From: a virus
Direction: 5' to 3' (one strand)
DNA: 36,083 bases
IMG/VR virus record: IMGVR_UViG_3300042889_000449
Location: 1 to 36,083 of that record
Under the pieces are notes generated by a model. It searched no databases, was not told the origin of the DNA, and worked only from the letters and a program-made list of their open reading frames with translations. Positions within the stretch are counted from its first letter, which is position 1, and every line of letters starts with the position of its first letter. Below, piece after piece: positions 28,977-36,066 of this stretch. A program made the translations under genes and the position numbers.

Positions 28977-29667
28977 GTTTTTTTACTATGGGCATGGTTT
29001 TCCTAACCATGCCCGGGCAAACCATGCTCAGCATGGTTTCATATTGCAGGCTGTTGTGCTCAATGTAGTAGTAGCTTTCGGTAGCATCATTGCGCCACCA
29101 ATACACCCGTGTTGGCCTGGTTTCAATATCTAAAAATTCTCGCAAACTCTTGCTGGCTGCAATGTCATCGCCTTGGGTGGTTACCCATGCAGACAGTCGG
29201 GCCTTTTGTGTTTTGCCAAGTGATCGCCCACGGAAATAAGTGCGGTATTGATACTGTGGATTTTTTAACAGTATGGTATTGGGTGGCAAGTTAAGTTCTG
29301 CTCGTTTGAGATCTACAGATTCAATCCAATCGCACGCCATCAATCGACCATGCAAGCCAAGATTGTTTGTGTACACTGTGAGATAACTGTTAAAGAACAC
29401 CATTTTCTTTGGGTGAGTTTCTGCGGCCAACAGTGCTCGCATGCCTTCTAAATTGTCGCGACAGCGTGTGGTAAATTTACTTTCAAATTTTTCGCCATAG
29501 CGTTGGTAATGATTATTTCTACTGTGTTCGTACTCCATTCTCATGCGAATGTGTGACTGCATTTTCTTTTGATCAAGACTGCGAATACACCCAATCTCGT
29601 CCTGCCGCCAGGTCATGGCATATTCATATGCGTTGTAATACAACGAACTGCGCGATTCACTTCTCAT
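28972..29667 (-). CDS. Protein of unknown function after ClpA (231 aa)
   Basis: It starts MRSESRSSLYYNAYEYAMTW, is rich in Arg, Tyr and Trp, and contains HPKKMVFFNSYLTVYTNNL and RPTRVYWWRNDATESYYYIE, patterns of an alpha/beta protein that may bind nucleic acid. I can name no family. The start overlaps the clpA end by 11 bases (GACAATGAGAAGTGA carries both), so the two are coupled. The last 20 codons contain four copies of an 8-base word that form two hairpins (28990-29039). Function could be linked to the unfoldase by position only. Confidence 0.68.
   Translation of the reverse strand: MRSESRSSLYYNAYEYAMTWRQDEIGCIRSLDQKKMQSHIRMRMEYEHSRNNHYQRYGEKFESKFTTRCRDNLEGMRALLAAETHPKKMVFFNSYLTVYTNNLGLHGRLMACDWIESVDLKRAELNLPPNTILLKNPQYQYRTYFRGRSLGKTQKARLSAWVTTQGDDIAASKSLREFLDIETRPTRVYWWRNDATESYYYIEHNSLQYETMLSMVCPGMVRKTMPIVKKQ
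28990..29039. repeat. Two adjacent perfect hairpins made of four copies of AACCATGC/GCATGGTT
   Basis: GGGCATGGTT (28990-28999) pairs with AACCATGCCC (29005-29014) over a 5-base loop. AAACCATGCT (29019-29028) pairs with AGCATGGTTT (29030-29039) over a single base. All four arms contain the same 8-base word or its complement. The hairpins lie inside the last codons of the 231-aa gene. On the minus strand an A-rich run follows, not a T-run, so this is not a standard terminator. Confidence 0.75.
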
Positions 29668-31936
29668 TGTCCACCACTATGATTCCATCAGCGTTTACAC
29701 TGGCCACAACTTCCACCGGGATGTCTGCTTGAACATCAAACACAATTTCGTCCGCCACAACATCAGCAGTGATTGAGCAATCACGCAAGCGATCAAACAA
29801 GATCCGCTTGCTCAGTGGCACACGAATCAACTCGTCAATCTTGCGCGAGAGTGGTCGCGCACCCATCTTCGAATCGTAGCCTTTGTCAGCAAGTGTGTCA
29901 ACGGCTGATTCGGATAGATTGAGGCGTATACCTTTTGCAAGCAAACTCGTTTTGAGTTCATCCACAAACTTGACCACAACTTTCTTAATGGCCAGGGTGT
30001 CCAGCTTGGCAAACTTGACAATTTGATCGATCCTGTTGCGCAGTTCAGGCCTAAAGAATTCTTTGAGGGCTCGGTCATCTTCGCCAGTCTTTTCAAAACT
30101 GCCAAAGCCAATGTTATTTGCTTCCGAATCTCGTGCTCCTAAGTTTGAAGTCATGATGATGATAGTGTTCTTTAGATCCACACTCTTGCCGTTAGCACCT
30201 GTAATCTTGCCTTCGTCCAACATCTGCAACATGATGTTTACCACATCAGGGTGTGCTTTTTCAATTTCGTCAAACAACAACACAGCAAACGGGCTCTTGC
30301 TGATGTCACTGATCAGCTTGCCACCACTCACATTAGAATCATCAAAGCCCACATAGCCTGGGGGAGCACCAATCAAACTTGATACTGTGTGACGTTCTTG
30401 ATATTCACTCATGTCATATTTCAGCAGTTTCATGTCTAGGTTATCTGCCAACAGTCGAGCCAGTTCTGTTTTACCGGTACCAGTTGGGCCCAGGAACAAG
30501 AAACTTGCAATGGGCTTTTTGTCTTGTCCAATGCCCGAGAAGTTGATGTACACACGCTCTAACACCGAATCTACTGCGGCGTCTTGACCATACAGCCGTT
30601 GTTTGATGTTTGAATCCAGTTCCACAATCTTTGCTGAACGTTCATTCTGCAAGCGATCCATGGGTACAGAAGTCACACGCGATACCTGTGCCATGATTTG
30701 ATCTCTAGTGACTTTCACAGTGCCGGCATCTTTCACACGCTCTCTAGCACAGGCAGCATCCAACAGGTCAATGGCTTTGTCCGGATTCTTCCGGTCATGA
30801 ATGTATCTGTTGCCAAACTCCACAGCACTCATGATAGCATCAGTTTCAATCAGCACATTGTGAAACGTTTCCAGCCGGGGACTCAAGCCAATAAGAATCT
30901 GCTCCGTGGTCGCAGTATCCGGTTCATCAATACTCAAACGATAGAATCTGCGCATGAGTGCGCGATCTTTCTCAAATGATTCATAGTATTCTTCCCAAGT
31001 GGTTGATCCAATAACTTTCAAACTGCCCTTGGTAATAGCAGGCTTCAGCATGTTGGCAAAGTCTAGCGAACTGTTTGAACCTGATCCAGCACCACGCATG
31101 GTGTGTGCTTCGTCAATGAACAAGATACATTTTTTCTTGGCTTCCAGTGCTGCAATCACTGCCTTGAACTTTTCTTCAAACTCGCCGCGATACTTGGACC
31201 CTGCTAACAGTGTGCCAATCTCCAGACTCCATACTTCATGATCCTTCAAGAACTCAGGCACATTACCGGCTATGAGTTCTTGTGCCAGTCCATCTACAAT
31301 ACAAGTCTTGCCCACACCTGGATCGCCAACCATCAGCACGTTTGATTTGAATCTACGAGCCAACACAGCAATCATTTCTGCCAGTTCTTCTCGACGGCCA
31401 ATCAAGGGCTCCAACTGATTGTTTCGCGCACTGTCTGTTAGATTGGTACAGTACTCTGTTAAGATTTCTGTGGCCTGTTTGTCAGTCATTTTGACGTCTT
31501 GTCGATTGTAGCTGGACTCCCAGTGTTTTACAAACTCTGTCTTTTTCACGCCATACTTGAGAAAGAAGTAGTGTGCATGACTGTTGGTTTCGGCCATGAT
31601 TGATAGGTACAAGTCAATAGTGGTCATTGCTCGCCGCCCTGTAAACATCACCTGCACATTGGCCCTGTTGAATATGCGTTCAATGGTCTGTGTTTTCTTT
31701 GGCTGATAGTCTTCTGTTTTTGTGATACTGCGCAGACTGCTCAAGTAGCTCACAATTTCTTGTTCCATTTGTGAGACTTCCACACCAAATCGATCCAAGC
31801 ACTTGCGGAATGGATCGTACTGAATCAGTGCCAGCAATAAATGCTCTGTGATCACAAACTCATGTTTCTCAACACGAGCAATGCTCACTGCTTGTTCAAT
31901 GATGTGTTCAATTTCGGGATTTTGTTGCATTGGCAT
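29657..31936 (-). CDS. clpA: ClpA-type AAA+ unfoldase
   Basis: The protein has 759 aa; E. coli ClpA has 758. Layout: Clp N-domain (1-145, two similar halves), first AAA+ module with GDPGVGKT at 204-211 and ILFIDEAH at 271-278, and second module with GPTGTGKT at 483-490 and VLLFDEIEKAH at 552-562. There is no long coiled-coil middle domain, so it is ClpA-like and not ClpB or ClpC. I609-G-F611 lies in the loop where ClpA and ClpX carry the ClpP-docking tripeptide, which suggests it feeds substrates to a ClpP, presumably the host's, since none is in this window. The start is ATG 31936 or the second ATG at 31930, which is better spaced from AAGGA. A sigma70-type promoter lies upstream. Confidence 0.93.
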   Translation of the reverse strand: MPMQQNPEIEHIIEQAVSIARVEKHEFVITEHLLLALIQYDPFRKCLDRFGVEVSQMEQEIVSYLSSLRSITKTEDYQPKKTQTIERIFNRANVQVMFTGRRAMTTIDLYLSIMAETNSHAHYFFLKYGVKKTEFVKHWESSYNRQDVKMTDKQATEILTEYCTNLTDSARNNQLEPLIGRREELAEMIAVLARRFKSNVLMVGDPGVGKTCIVDGLAQELIAGNVPEFLKDHEVWSLEIGTLLAGSKYRGEFEEKFKAVIAALEAKKKCILFIDEAHTMRGAGSGSNSSLDFANMLKPAITKGSLKVIGSTTWEEYYESFEKDRALMRRFYRLSIDEPDTATTEQILIGLSPRLETFHNVLIETDAIMSAVEFGNRYIHDRKNPDKAIDLLDAACARERVKDAGTVKVTRDQIMAQVSRVTSVPMDRLQNERSAKIVELDSNIKQRLYGQDAAVDSVLERVYINFSGIGQDKKPIASFLFLGPTGTGKTELARLLADNLDMKLLKYDMSEYQERHTVSSLIGAPPGYVGFDDSNVSGGKLISDISKSPFAVLLFDEIEKAHPDVVNIMLQMLDEGKITGANGKSVDLKNTIIIMTSNLGARDSEANNIGFGSFEKTGEDDRALKEFFRPELRNRIDQIVKFAKLDTLAIKKVVVKFVDELKTSLLAKGIRLNLSESAVDTLADKGYDSKMGARPLSRKIDELIRVPLSKRILFDRLRDCSITADVVADEIVFDVQADIPVEVVASVNADGIIVVDNEK

Positions 31937-31953
31937 CCTTGGTAGTTTTAGTT

Positions 31954-31982
31954 ATTATACTGCAATTTCAAACAGCATGCAA
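31954..31982 (-). promoter_or_regulatory. sigma70-type promoter of clpA
   Basis: The minus strand has TTGCAT (31977-31982), a 17-base spacer and TATAAT (31954-31959). The RNA should start near 31947, about 11-17 bases before the candidate ATGs. A second, late-type element AATAAATA lies further upstream at 31993-32000, overlapping the end of dnaJ, so early and late expression are both possible. Confidence 0.68.
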
Positions 31983-31995
31983 GTGTGTTTGGTAT

Positions 31996-32781
31996 TTATT
32001 CACGGTATTTTTCAATAGCTTCCAGCAATTCGGGGCGAATGGTTTTGGGTATTGTGGGCATCACACGAATCATGAGATCACCAGTGTTGCCTGATCGATC
32101 ACGCAGACCATGTCCACGCAATCTTATGAGTGTTTTGGGCTGTGTTCCAGCCGGCATCACAGTGGTCAATGCAGATCCGGTAAGTGTTCGCACAGTAATA
32201 TCTGATCCCAAGATCATGCTCCAGATATCTGCTGTGACATCAGTCACAAGATCCAGACCATTACGTTGCCATATGGGATCTGGATGCACTCTAAACTGTA
32301 TGACCAAATCTCCGCCACCAGGTGCTAGACCCTGATACTGCACGTTGTCACCATCATTGATACCAAGTGGTATTTCCACTTCGATGGTGCTTTGTCCGTG
32401 CGGTGTGCCCACTGCTACTGGTCGAGTACCACCTTGTGCCACATCGGTCATGCGGATCCATAACGTCATTCTGGTGTGCGATTGCTGTCTACGTGGTTGT
32501 TGTCCGAATGGTGATTGGCCACCAAACATGCTTGAAAAGATATCATTCATGTTGAAGTGTGCGCCACCAGGCATGCCAGAAAACTGAGGGCGTGGATTGT
32601 CGTAGTCAGCTCGTTTCACAGCATCGCCTAGGGTGTCATAGGCTGCTTGTATCTCTTGAAACTTTTGGGTATTGCCACCTTTGTCAGGATGATGCTGTGA
32701 GGCCAACTTGCGAAAGGCTCGTTTGATTTCGTCCGGGGTGGCAGTTTTAGCAACGCCTAATGTGGCATAATGATCAGACAT
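31996..32781 (-). CDS. dnaJ: DnaJ/CbpA-type co-chaperone
   Basis: The 261-aa protein has a J domain at 1-60 with H31-P-D33, which stimulates DnaK ATPase. A Gly/Phe-rich linker follows (MFGGQSPFGQQP) and then a C-terminal peptide-binding region from about residue 100, with VEIPLGINDGDNVQYQGLAP and LIRLRGHGLRDRSGNTGDLM typical of DnaJ/CbpA. The four-repeat CxxCxGxG zinc domain of DnaJ proper is absent, so it is a type II (CbpA-like) J protein. It would act with host DnaK. A full-consensus sigma70 promoter precedes it, and clpA follows on the same strand. Confidence 0.93.
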   Translation of the reverse strand: MSDHYATLGVAKTATPDEIKRAFRKLASQHHPDKGGNTQKFQEIQAAYDTLGDAVKRADYDNPRPQFSGMPGGAHFNMNDIFSSMFGGQSPFGQQPRRQQSHTRMTLWIRMTDVAQGGTRPVAVGTPHGQSTIEVEIPLGINDGDNVQYQGLAPGGGDLVIQFRVHPDPIWQRNGLDLVTDVTADIWSMILGSDITVRTLTGSALTTVMPAGTQPKTLIRLRGHGLRDRSGNTGDLMIRVMPTIPKTIRPELLEAIEKYRE

Positions 32782-32789
32782 AGCTAGTA

Positions 32790-32818
32790 ATTATACTATG
32801 TCTGCTCAAGGTTGTCAA
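32790..32818 (-). promoter_or_regulatory. Full-consensus sigma70 promoter of dnaJ
   Basis: TTGACA (32813-32818), exactly 17 bases, then TATAAT (32790-32795) on the minus strand: both boxes and the spacer match consensus. Predicted RNA start is about 32783, only a couple of bases before the ATG at 32781, so the leader is nearly absent and no Shine-Dalgarno is visible. This is the strongest host-type promoter in the window and suggests immediate-early expression. Confidence 0.8.
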
Positions 32819-32819
32819 T

Positions 32820-32894
32820 TCAGTGTTTGTTGTAATAGTCCCAGCACCAAATCCCAAAACCCACTGCACACACAAAAAACAGTATCCATTCCAT
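32820..32894 (-). CDS. 24-aa putative membrane micro-protein
   Basis: A hand-read frame gives MEWILFFVCAVGFGIWCWDY then YNKH and a TGA stop: one hydrophobic segment of about 17 residues with a short polar end. The ATG overlaps the stop of the 68-aa secreted protein (TAATG), the usual coupling here. The stop lies beside the -35 box of dnaJ. In a lysis cassette, such a peptide might be a holin helper or spanin-like accessory, but size alone cannot show that it is translated. Confidence 0.45.
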   Translation of the reverse strand: MEWILFFVCAVGFGIWCWDYYNKH

Positions 32895-33100
32895 TATTTC
32901 TTCTCAGGAACTTTTTCGCCGTCTAGCTTTTTGTGCTGTTTGATTTCTTTACAGTTCTGTTTGACTTTGCCGTTTTTGTCCTTGACTTCTTTGCCTTCTT
33001 TGTCCTTGACATCCACGCATACTCGTTTGGTTTCTTTTGGCTCGTCAGCTACAGCTGGCAAGCAAAGAATCAATCCTGCTACAAATATAACATTTTTCAT
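32894..33100 (-). CDS. Small secreted lysine-rich protein (68 aa)
   Basis: The N-terminus MKNVIFVAGLILCLPAVADE is a signal peptide with a likely cut after A-V-A. The mature part is very Lys/Glu-rich and holds two cysteines (RVCVDV and KQNCKEI) that could form a disulfide, with short repeats of K-E/D-G-K. The start has GGAGAGA before it and lies 1 base after the holin gene. Its place between holin and a membrane micro-protein suggests a periplasmic role in lysis, but I do not recognise it as a known spanin. Confidence 0.72.
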   Translation of the reverse strand: MKNVIFVAGLILCLPAVADEPKETKRVCVDVKDKEGKEVKDKNGKVKQNCKEIKQHKKLDGEKVPEKK

Positions 33101-33101
33101 T

Positions 33102-33641
33102 TTATCTCTCCGGAAAATCTGTAATAACTGGGGGTGCTTTTTTGCCGCCCCATCCTGCGGTCACATCTGCTGTGGAGGTTCCCATGCCGCTGGCAACGCC
33201 CAAGGGTTGTGATCCCCATGAGTTGGTGACTGGGGCAGGGGTGCCGAAACTTTGGGTAATTGTTGTGGCCACTGGTGCACCAAAGTTACTGGGCTGTTGT
33301 CCCACTGCTGGCGGCGGCGTATATGTTGTACCCACATTTGGTGGTAAGGTGATTCCGCCATTGTTTGCTCCTGCTAGTTTTTCTTGTGTGCGACCATATG
33401 CTGCCAAGCCAAGCACAGCACCCATGCTAATATGGAATAGGCCTGCACCTTGTAGTGTTAGTGGTTGCCATTGCACATTCACTCCGCCGTGGAACATTGC
33501 TTGTGTCAGGCTCCACAGCACTGGTGCAACCACAAAGTCAAATATACACACACCCATGTACATCCAGCCCATCATTGGACGCCATTTAGAGTTCATCCAA
33601 TCTTCTTTTTTCTTTTCTGACTCTGACATTTTTTCAGCCAT
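33102..33641 (-). CDS. Probable holin (3-TM, GTA-holin type)
   Basis: The 179-aa protein has a charged start (MAEKMSESEKKKEDWMNSKW), then hydrophobic segments MMGWMYMGVCIFDFVVAPVL at about 23-42 and GAGLFHISMGAVLGLAAYGR at about 65-84. The RPMMGWMYM-xx-C-xx-DF-xx-AP pattern and the short amphipathic piece between the segments fit the 'holin of 3 TMs' family known from gene transfer agents. The last half is a Pro/Gly/Thr-rich disordered tail (TTYTPPPAVGQQPSNFG) longer than usual. It would let the GH19 endolysin reach the cell wall. GAGGAAAAATC precedes the ATG, and GTTAAATA lies 18 bases upstream. Confidence 0.78.
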   Translation of the reverse strand: MAEKMSESEKKKEDWMNSKWRPMMGWMYMGVCIFDFVVAPVLWSLTQAMFHGGVNVQWQPLTLQGAGLFHISMGAVLGLAAYGRTQEKLAGANNGGITLPPNVGTTYTPPPAVGQQPSNFGAPVATTITQSFGTPAPVTNSWGSQPLGVASGMGTSTADVTAGWGGKKAPPVITDFPER

Positions 33642-33659
33642 GATTTTTCCTCGATACTG

Positions 33660-33667
33660 TATTTAAC
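33660..33667 (-). promoter_or_regulatory. Late-type GTTAAATA element before the holin gene
   Basis: GTTAAATACAG on the minus strand lies 18 bases before ATG 33641, leaving space for the GAGGA ribosome site. It shares TAAATACAG with two other sites. The same 88-base gap holds a perfect 7-bp stem, ATTAACC/GGTTAAT at 33683-33699, without a T-run. Confidence 0.48.
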
Positions 33668-33682
33668 GGATCTTGACGCTAG

Positions 33683-33699
33683 ATTAACCAGTGGTTAAT
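33683..33699. other. Short perfect hairpin between fibre-tip and holin genes
   Basis: ATTAACC, loop AGT, GGTTAAT. It lies after the stop of the 133-aa gene and 16 bases before the GTTAAATA element on the minus strand. It could slow transcription or protect an RNA end; no T-run follows on either strand, so I do not call it a terminator. Confidence 0.45.
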
Positions 33700-33729
33700 T
33701 GGGTGTTTATTGACCGACGGAGTAACTGA

Positions 33730-34131
33730 TTATGGAAATGTTATTGATAAGCTAGTGCCGCCATATGAAAACGGTAAATCGCCTGATACAGTATTGTAAT
33801 ACAAATCAATTTGATTTGTTTGATAAACAGCAAGATTGTCAACTGTCGCACTTAGGTTATATGTAATACTATTATCCACTGCTACTACCGAGAACGGATC
33901 ACCAGGTGATACTGTGCCCATAAAGTTGTAAAAAGCTGTTCCTAAAGGGTCATAGCCGCTTCCATTGAAAGGGCCCTGGAATCTAATATATCCAGTGCCG
34001 TCATTATCACCTAATATCCAAGATGAAAAAGCTGTAGGATCACTGAATGTTGTCCCACCGCCGCCACCCGCCTCTGCAACCACACTGATTCCACCACCAA
34101 TTGTGATTCCACCACCAATTTCTATTGCCAT
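33730..34131 (-). CDS. Small fibre-tip-like protein sharing a Gly/Ile N-terminal tag (133 aa)
   Basis: The start MAIEIGGGITIGGGISVVAE mirrors that of the Gly-rich protein at 34765-35673 (MGLTISGGLTITGGIRLA), which suggests a common attachment or trimerisation segment. A Gly-rich stretch (AGGGGGTTF) and a beta-type body with WILGDNDGTGYIRFQGPFNG and SITYNLSATVDN follow. AGGAG precedes the ATG by 8-12 bases, and the endolysin gene ends 1 base before. Its small size and lack of enzyme motif suggest a receptor-binding or fibre accessory protein, by inference. Confidence 0.65.
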   Translation of the reverse strand: MAIEIGGGITIGGGISVVAEAGGGGGTTFSDPTAFSSWILGDNDGTGYIRFQGPFNGSGYDPLGTAFYNFMGTVSPGDPFSVVAVDNSITYNLSATVDNLAVYQTNQIDLYYNTVSGDLPFSYGGTSLSITFP

Positions 34132-34132
34132 G

Positions 34133-34747
34133 TTATGCTCCTAATATGTGTAATGCATGTTCTGTGTGACTGATTCTATCTTCTAAACCAATGTAGCCAC
34201 CATTGATAGCCCGTGTTAATCCTTTGACATCGTTGGCATCAGCAAAGCGATTCAAGTTGTTCTGTTCCCAGAACCAACAGGCACTCTGTGCTGCACCTTC
34301 AAATGTGGCCAGATAATCACTAGCTTCCTCTACTGGTATATTTAATGATCCTGCAAAGAATGTGTAGTTGTCCTTGCCTGTTAACTGTATCAATCCTCGT
34401 CCACAATATTTATAGCCATCTCCAGATGTTTCGGGACCGTTGCCCATTCTGTTAGCATATATTCTATTGGCAATGCGCTCGGGTTTATTAGCATATTGAG
34501 CTGCCAATTCTGGAGTGGGGAAATACTTACCAAAAATCTTTTGTAAACTTGCGGCTTTGTAGTTGAGATTTTCTTTGATAAAAACAAAATTTCCTGACTC
34601 ATGAGCGCATTGTGCAACAAAATGTGCCACACGTAGTGGAGTGTTGATTTCGTAGTCATCCAACAGTTGATCCAGTGCTTCGTGCCAGTGTTCAACGTGA
34701 GGATTCTTCACCATTTGTTTTAGTTGTTCAAGTGATAGTATGCTCAT
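34133..34747 (-). CDS. GH19-type endolysin (chitinase/lysozyme fold)
   Basis: The 204-aa protein has the family 19 catalytic region: A48-H-E50-S (HES with the general acid Glu), a second Glu at E59 in KENLNYKA, and YCGRGLIQLTGKDNY at 114-128, the diagnostic GH19 segment. It would cut peptidoglycan glycan strands at the end of infection. There is no signal peptide, so it depends on a holin for export, and the probable holin lies two genes downstream. AAAGGA precedes the ATG. No cell-wall-binding module is attached, which is usual for phages of Gram-negative hosts. Confidence 0.92.
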   Translation of the reverse strand: MSILSLEQLKQMVKNPHVEHWHEALDQLLDDYEINTPLRVAHFVAQCAHESGNFVFIKENLNYKAASLQKIFGKYFPTPELAAQYANKPERIANRIYANRMGNGPETSGDGYKYCGRGLIQLTGKDNYTFFAGSLNIPVEEASDYLATFEGAAQSACWFWEQNNLNRFADANDVKGLTRAINGGYIGLEDRISHTEHALHILGA

Positions 34748-34764
34748 TTTATTTCCTTTATAAT

Positions 34765-35673
34765 TTAAAATACAAAACTTCCTGATGCTCGAAATGTGTA
34801 GTATTTGTATCCACCCGACAGTGTGGGACCTGTAAAATCAGCGCAGGTTATTGATTGTATGTCAGACAACGTGTCTTCGTAACGCAACACAAAAACGCCC
34901 GAGCCTCCGGCACCACCTGTTGCAGTACCGGCCCCGCCACCACCACCGCCACCACCCAGAGCATTGGTGCCTGCTGTGCCGAGGCCTGTATTGATCACTT
35001 CTCCGCCAGCACCTCCACCGCCAGACCCACCGCTTGCTGCTCTAGAGTTTCCGCCAGGAAAATAACCACCGCCGCCACCGCCACCGCCGCGAGTAACGCC
35101 ATCCAGCCAAGTTGACCCGTTACCACCTGTGCCTGCAGGCGAAGGAGTTGGTGTTGTTGCACCATTGCCACCAACAGCACCTGCACCACCACCACCTCCG
35201 CCACCACGGTTAGTGCCTCCAGAACCTGCGCCGCCATTGTTGCCTTGTCCACCAGTTCCTGATCCACCAGCAGCGGTAGTTCCACCGCCAGATCCTCCAC
35301 CAGATCCTCCACCTACGCCAGCATTGCCAGCAGTTGCACCTGTGCTTGATCCGCCGCCACCTCCGCCATTTACTGTGCGGGTTGTGATGTCTGGCCCAGA
35401 CAAACTAGATGTGCCGCCGGTCCCGCCGGCAGGGTCACCTGCACCACCACCTGCTGTTCCGCCTGTTCCCACAGTAAAAGTATATGTTATTTTCCTAGTT
35501 AAAGTTTGGGCAGTGTATGCAGTGTAGCCGCCAGCTCCACCACCCCCACCTCGTCGACCGCCTCCACCACCACCGCCACCTACCAGCAAGAAATCAGTGG
35601 ATGCAGTTTGTGGTGGGGTGGCCAACCTTATTCCACCAGTAATTGTCAATCCACCTGAAATGGTCAATCCCAT
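34765..35673 (-). CDS. Glycine-rich tail-fibre tip/adhesin
   Basis: The 302-aa protein starts MGLTISGGLTITGGIRLATP, then has long Gly runs (FLLVGGGGGGGGRRGGGG and several more through residue 255) separated by short Ser/Thr/Asn/Ala segments. It ends with SGVFVLRYED and a closing beta piece YYTFRASGSFVF. Long polyglycine stretches with a beta end are typical of gp38-type adhesins that cap fibres and set host range. The DNA is a run of GGN codons and so prone to recombination and slippage, which suits a variable adhesin. AGGAAA precedes the ATG. Confidence 0.8.
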   Translation of the reverse strand: MGLTISGGLTITGGIRLATPPQTASTDFLLVGGGGGGGGRRGGGGGAGGYTAYTAQTLTRKITYTFTVGTGGTAGGGAGDPAGGTGGTSSLSGPDITTRTVNGGGGGGSSTGATAGNAGVGGGSGGGSGGGTTAAGGSGTGGQGNNGGAGSGGTNRGGGGGGGAGAVGGNGATTPTPSPAGTGGNGSTWLDGVTRGGGGGGGGYFPGGNSRAASGGSGGGGAGGEVINTGLGTAGTNALGGGGGGGGAGTATGGAGGSGVFVLRYEDTLSDIQSITCADFTGPTLSGGYKYYTFRASGSFVF

Positions 35674-35675
35674 GC

Positions 35676-35987
35676 TTACTTTCCTGCACTTTCAAATATG
35701 ATTTGTTGTTCTGTGTACCAGCGTATCCAAGCATCTAGCTTCACAGCACACTCATAGTAGGTGCTGTAGTTTATGTTGATGGTTCTACTCACATCACTCA
35801 GTTGTGGTTGATCTTTTAGTTTCTGCAGATTGGGGCAGGCTTGCAAGTATGACTGTCCAGGTGGCGCTGGAAATCGTGCAGTGACTGGTACTACTGTGGA
35901 ACAAGCAGACAGGGCTATCACAACCATTAGCACTAGTGCAATGACAATAAGAGTGGACACCCGACCTTGATCGCGACAGTGTTTCAT
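35676..35987 (-). CDS. Lipoprotein, possible outer-membrane spanin (103 aa)
   Basis: I choose ATG 35987 (MKHCRDQGRV), because a hydrophobic segment STLIVIALVLMVVIALSAC follows with a lipobox L-S-A-C; an in-frame start at 36044 would add a basic stretch and make a poorer signal. The mature part starts STVVPVTARFPAPPGQ (Pro-rich, as in Rz1-type spanins), then has two cysteines (LQACPNL, YECAVKL) and ends KLDAWIRWYTEQQIIFES. It would be exported and lipid-anchored. The place beside endolysin and holin supports a lysis role, but it is longer than most Rz1 proteins and could be another phage lipoprotein. Its stop lies 2 bases before the adhesin ATG. Confidence 0.65.
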   Translation of the reverse strand: MKHCRDQGRVSTLIVIALVLMVVIALSACSTVVPVTARFPAPPGQSYLQACPNLQKLKDQPQLSDVSRTININYSTYYECAVKLDAWIRWYTEQQIIFESAGK

Positions 35988-35988
35988 A

Positions 35989-36066
35989 TCAGCAGTTCCA
36001 ACGTCTACGTGCTTTGCAAATGGCCTTGTCCGGAGTCTTGGCACATGATATGCTGTGCATTTTCAT
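35989..36066 (-). CDS. Possible 25-aa basic peptide
   Basis: A hand-read frame gives MKMHSISCAKTPDKAICKAR then RRWNC and a TGA stop, 1 base before the lipoprotein ATG. It has three Cys and a basic end. No clear Shine-Dalgarno is visible (only GTGGAC). The tight spacing is the only support beyond the open frame. The remaining bases to the window edge (36067-36083) hold nothing I can name. Confidence 0.28.
   Translation of the reverse strand: MKMHSISCAKTPDKAICKARRRWNC

Noticed and set aside
28990-29039. Twin hairpins as an intrinsic terminator
   Set aside because: On the minus strand an A-rich run follows, not T; on the plus strand no T-run follows. Kept as a repeat only.
33142-33666. 174-aa open frame on the plus strand
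   Set aside because: Antisense to the holin gene, which has proper membrane segments and a ribosome site.
35129-35527. Proline-rich 132-aa frame on the plus strand
   Set aside because: It is the complement of the GGN codons of the Gly-rich adhesin (CCN reads as Pro), not a separate gene.
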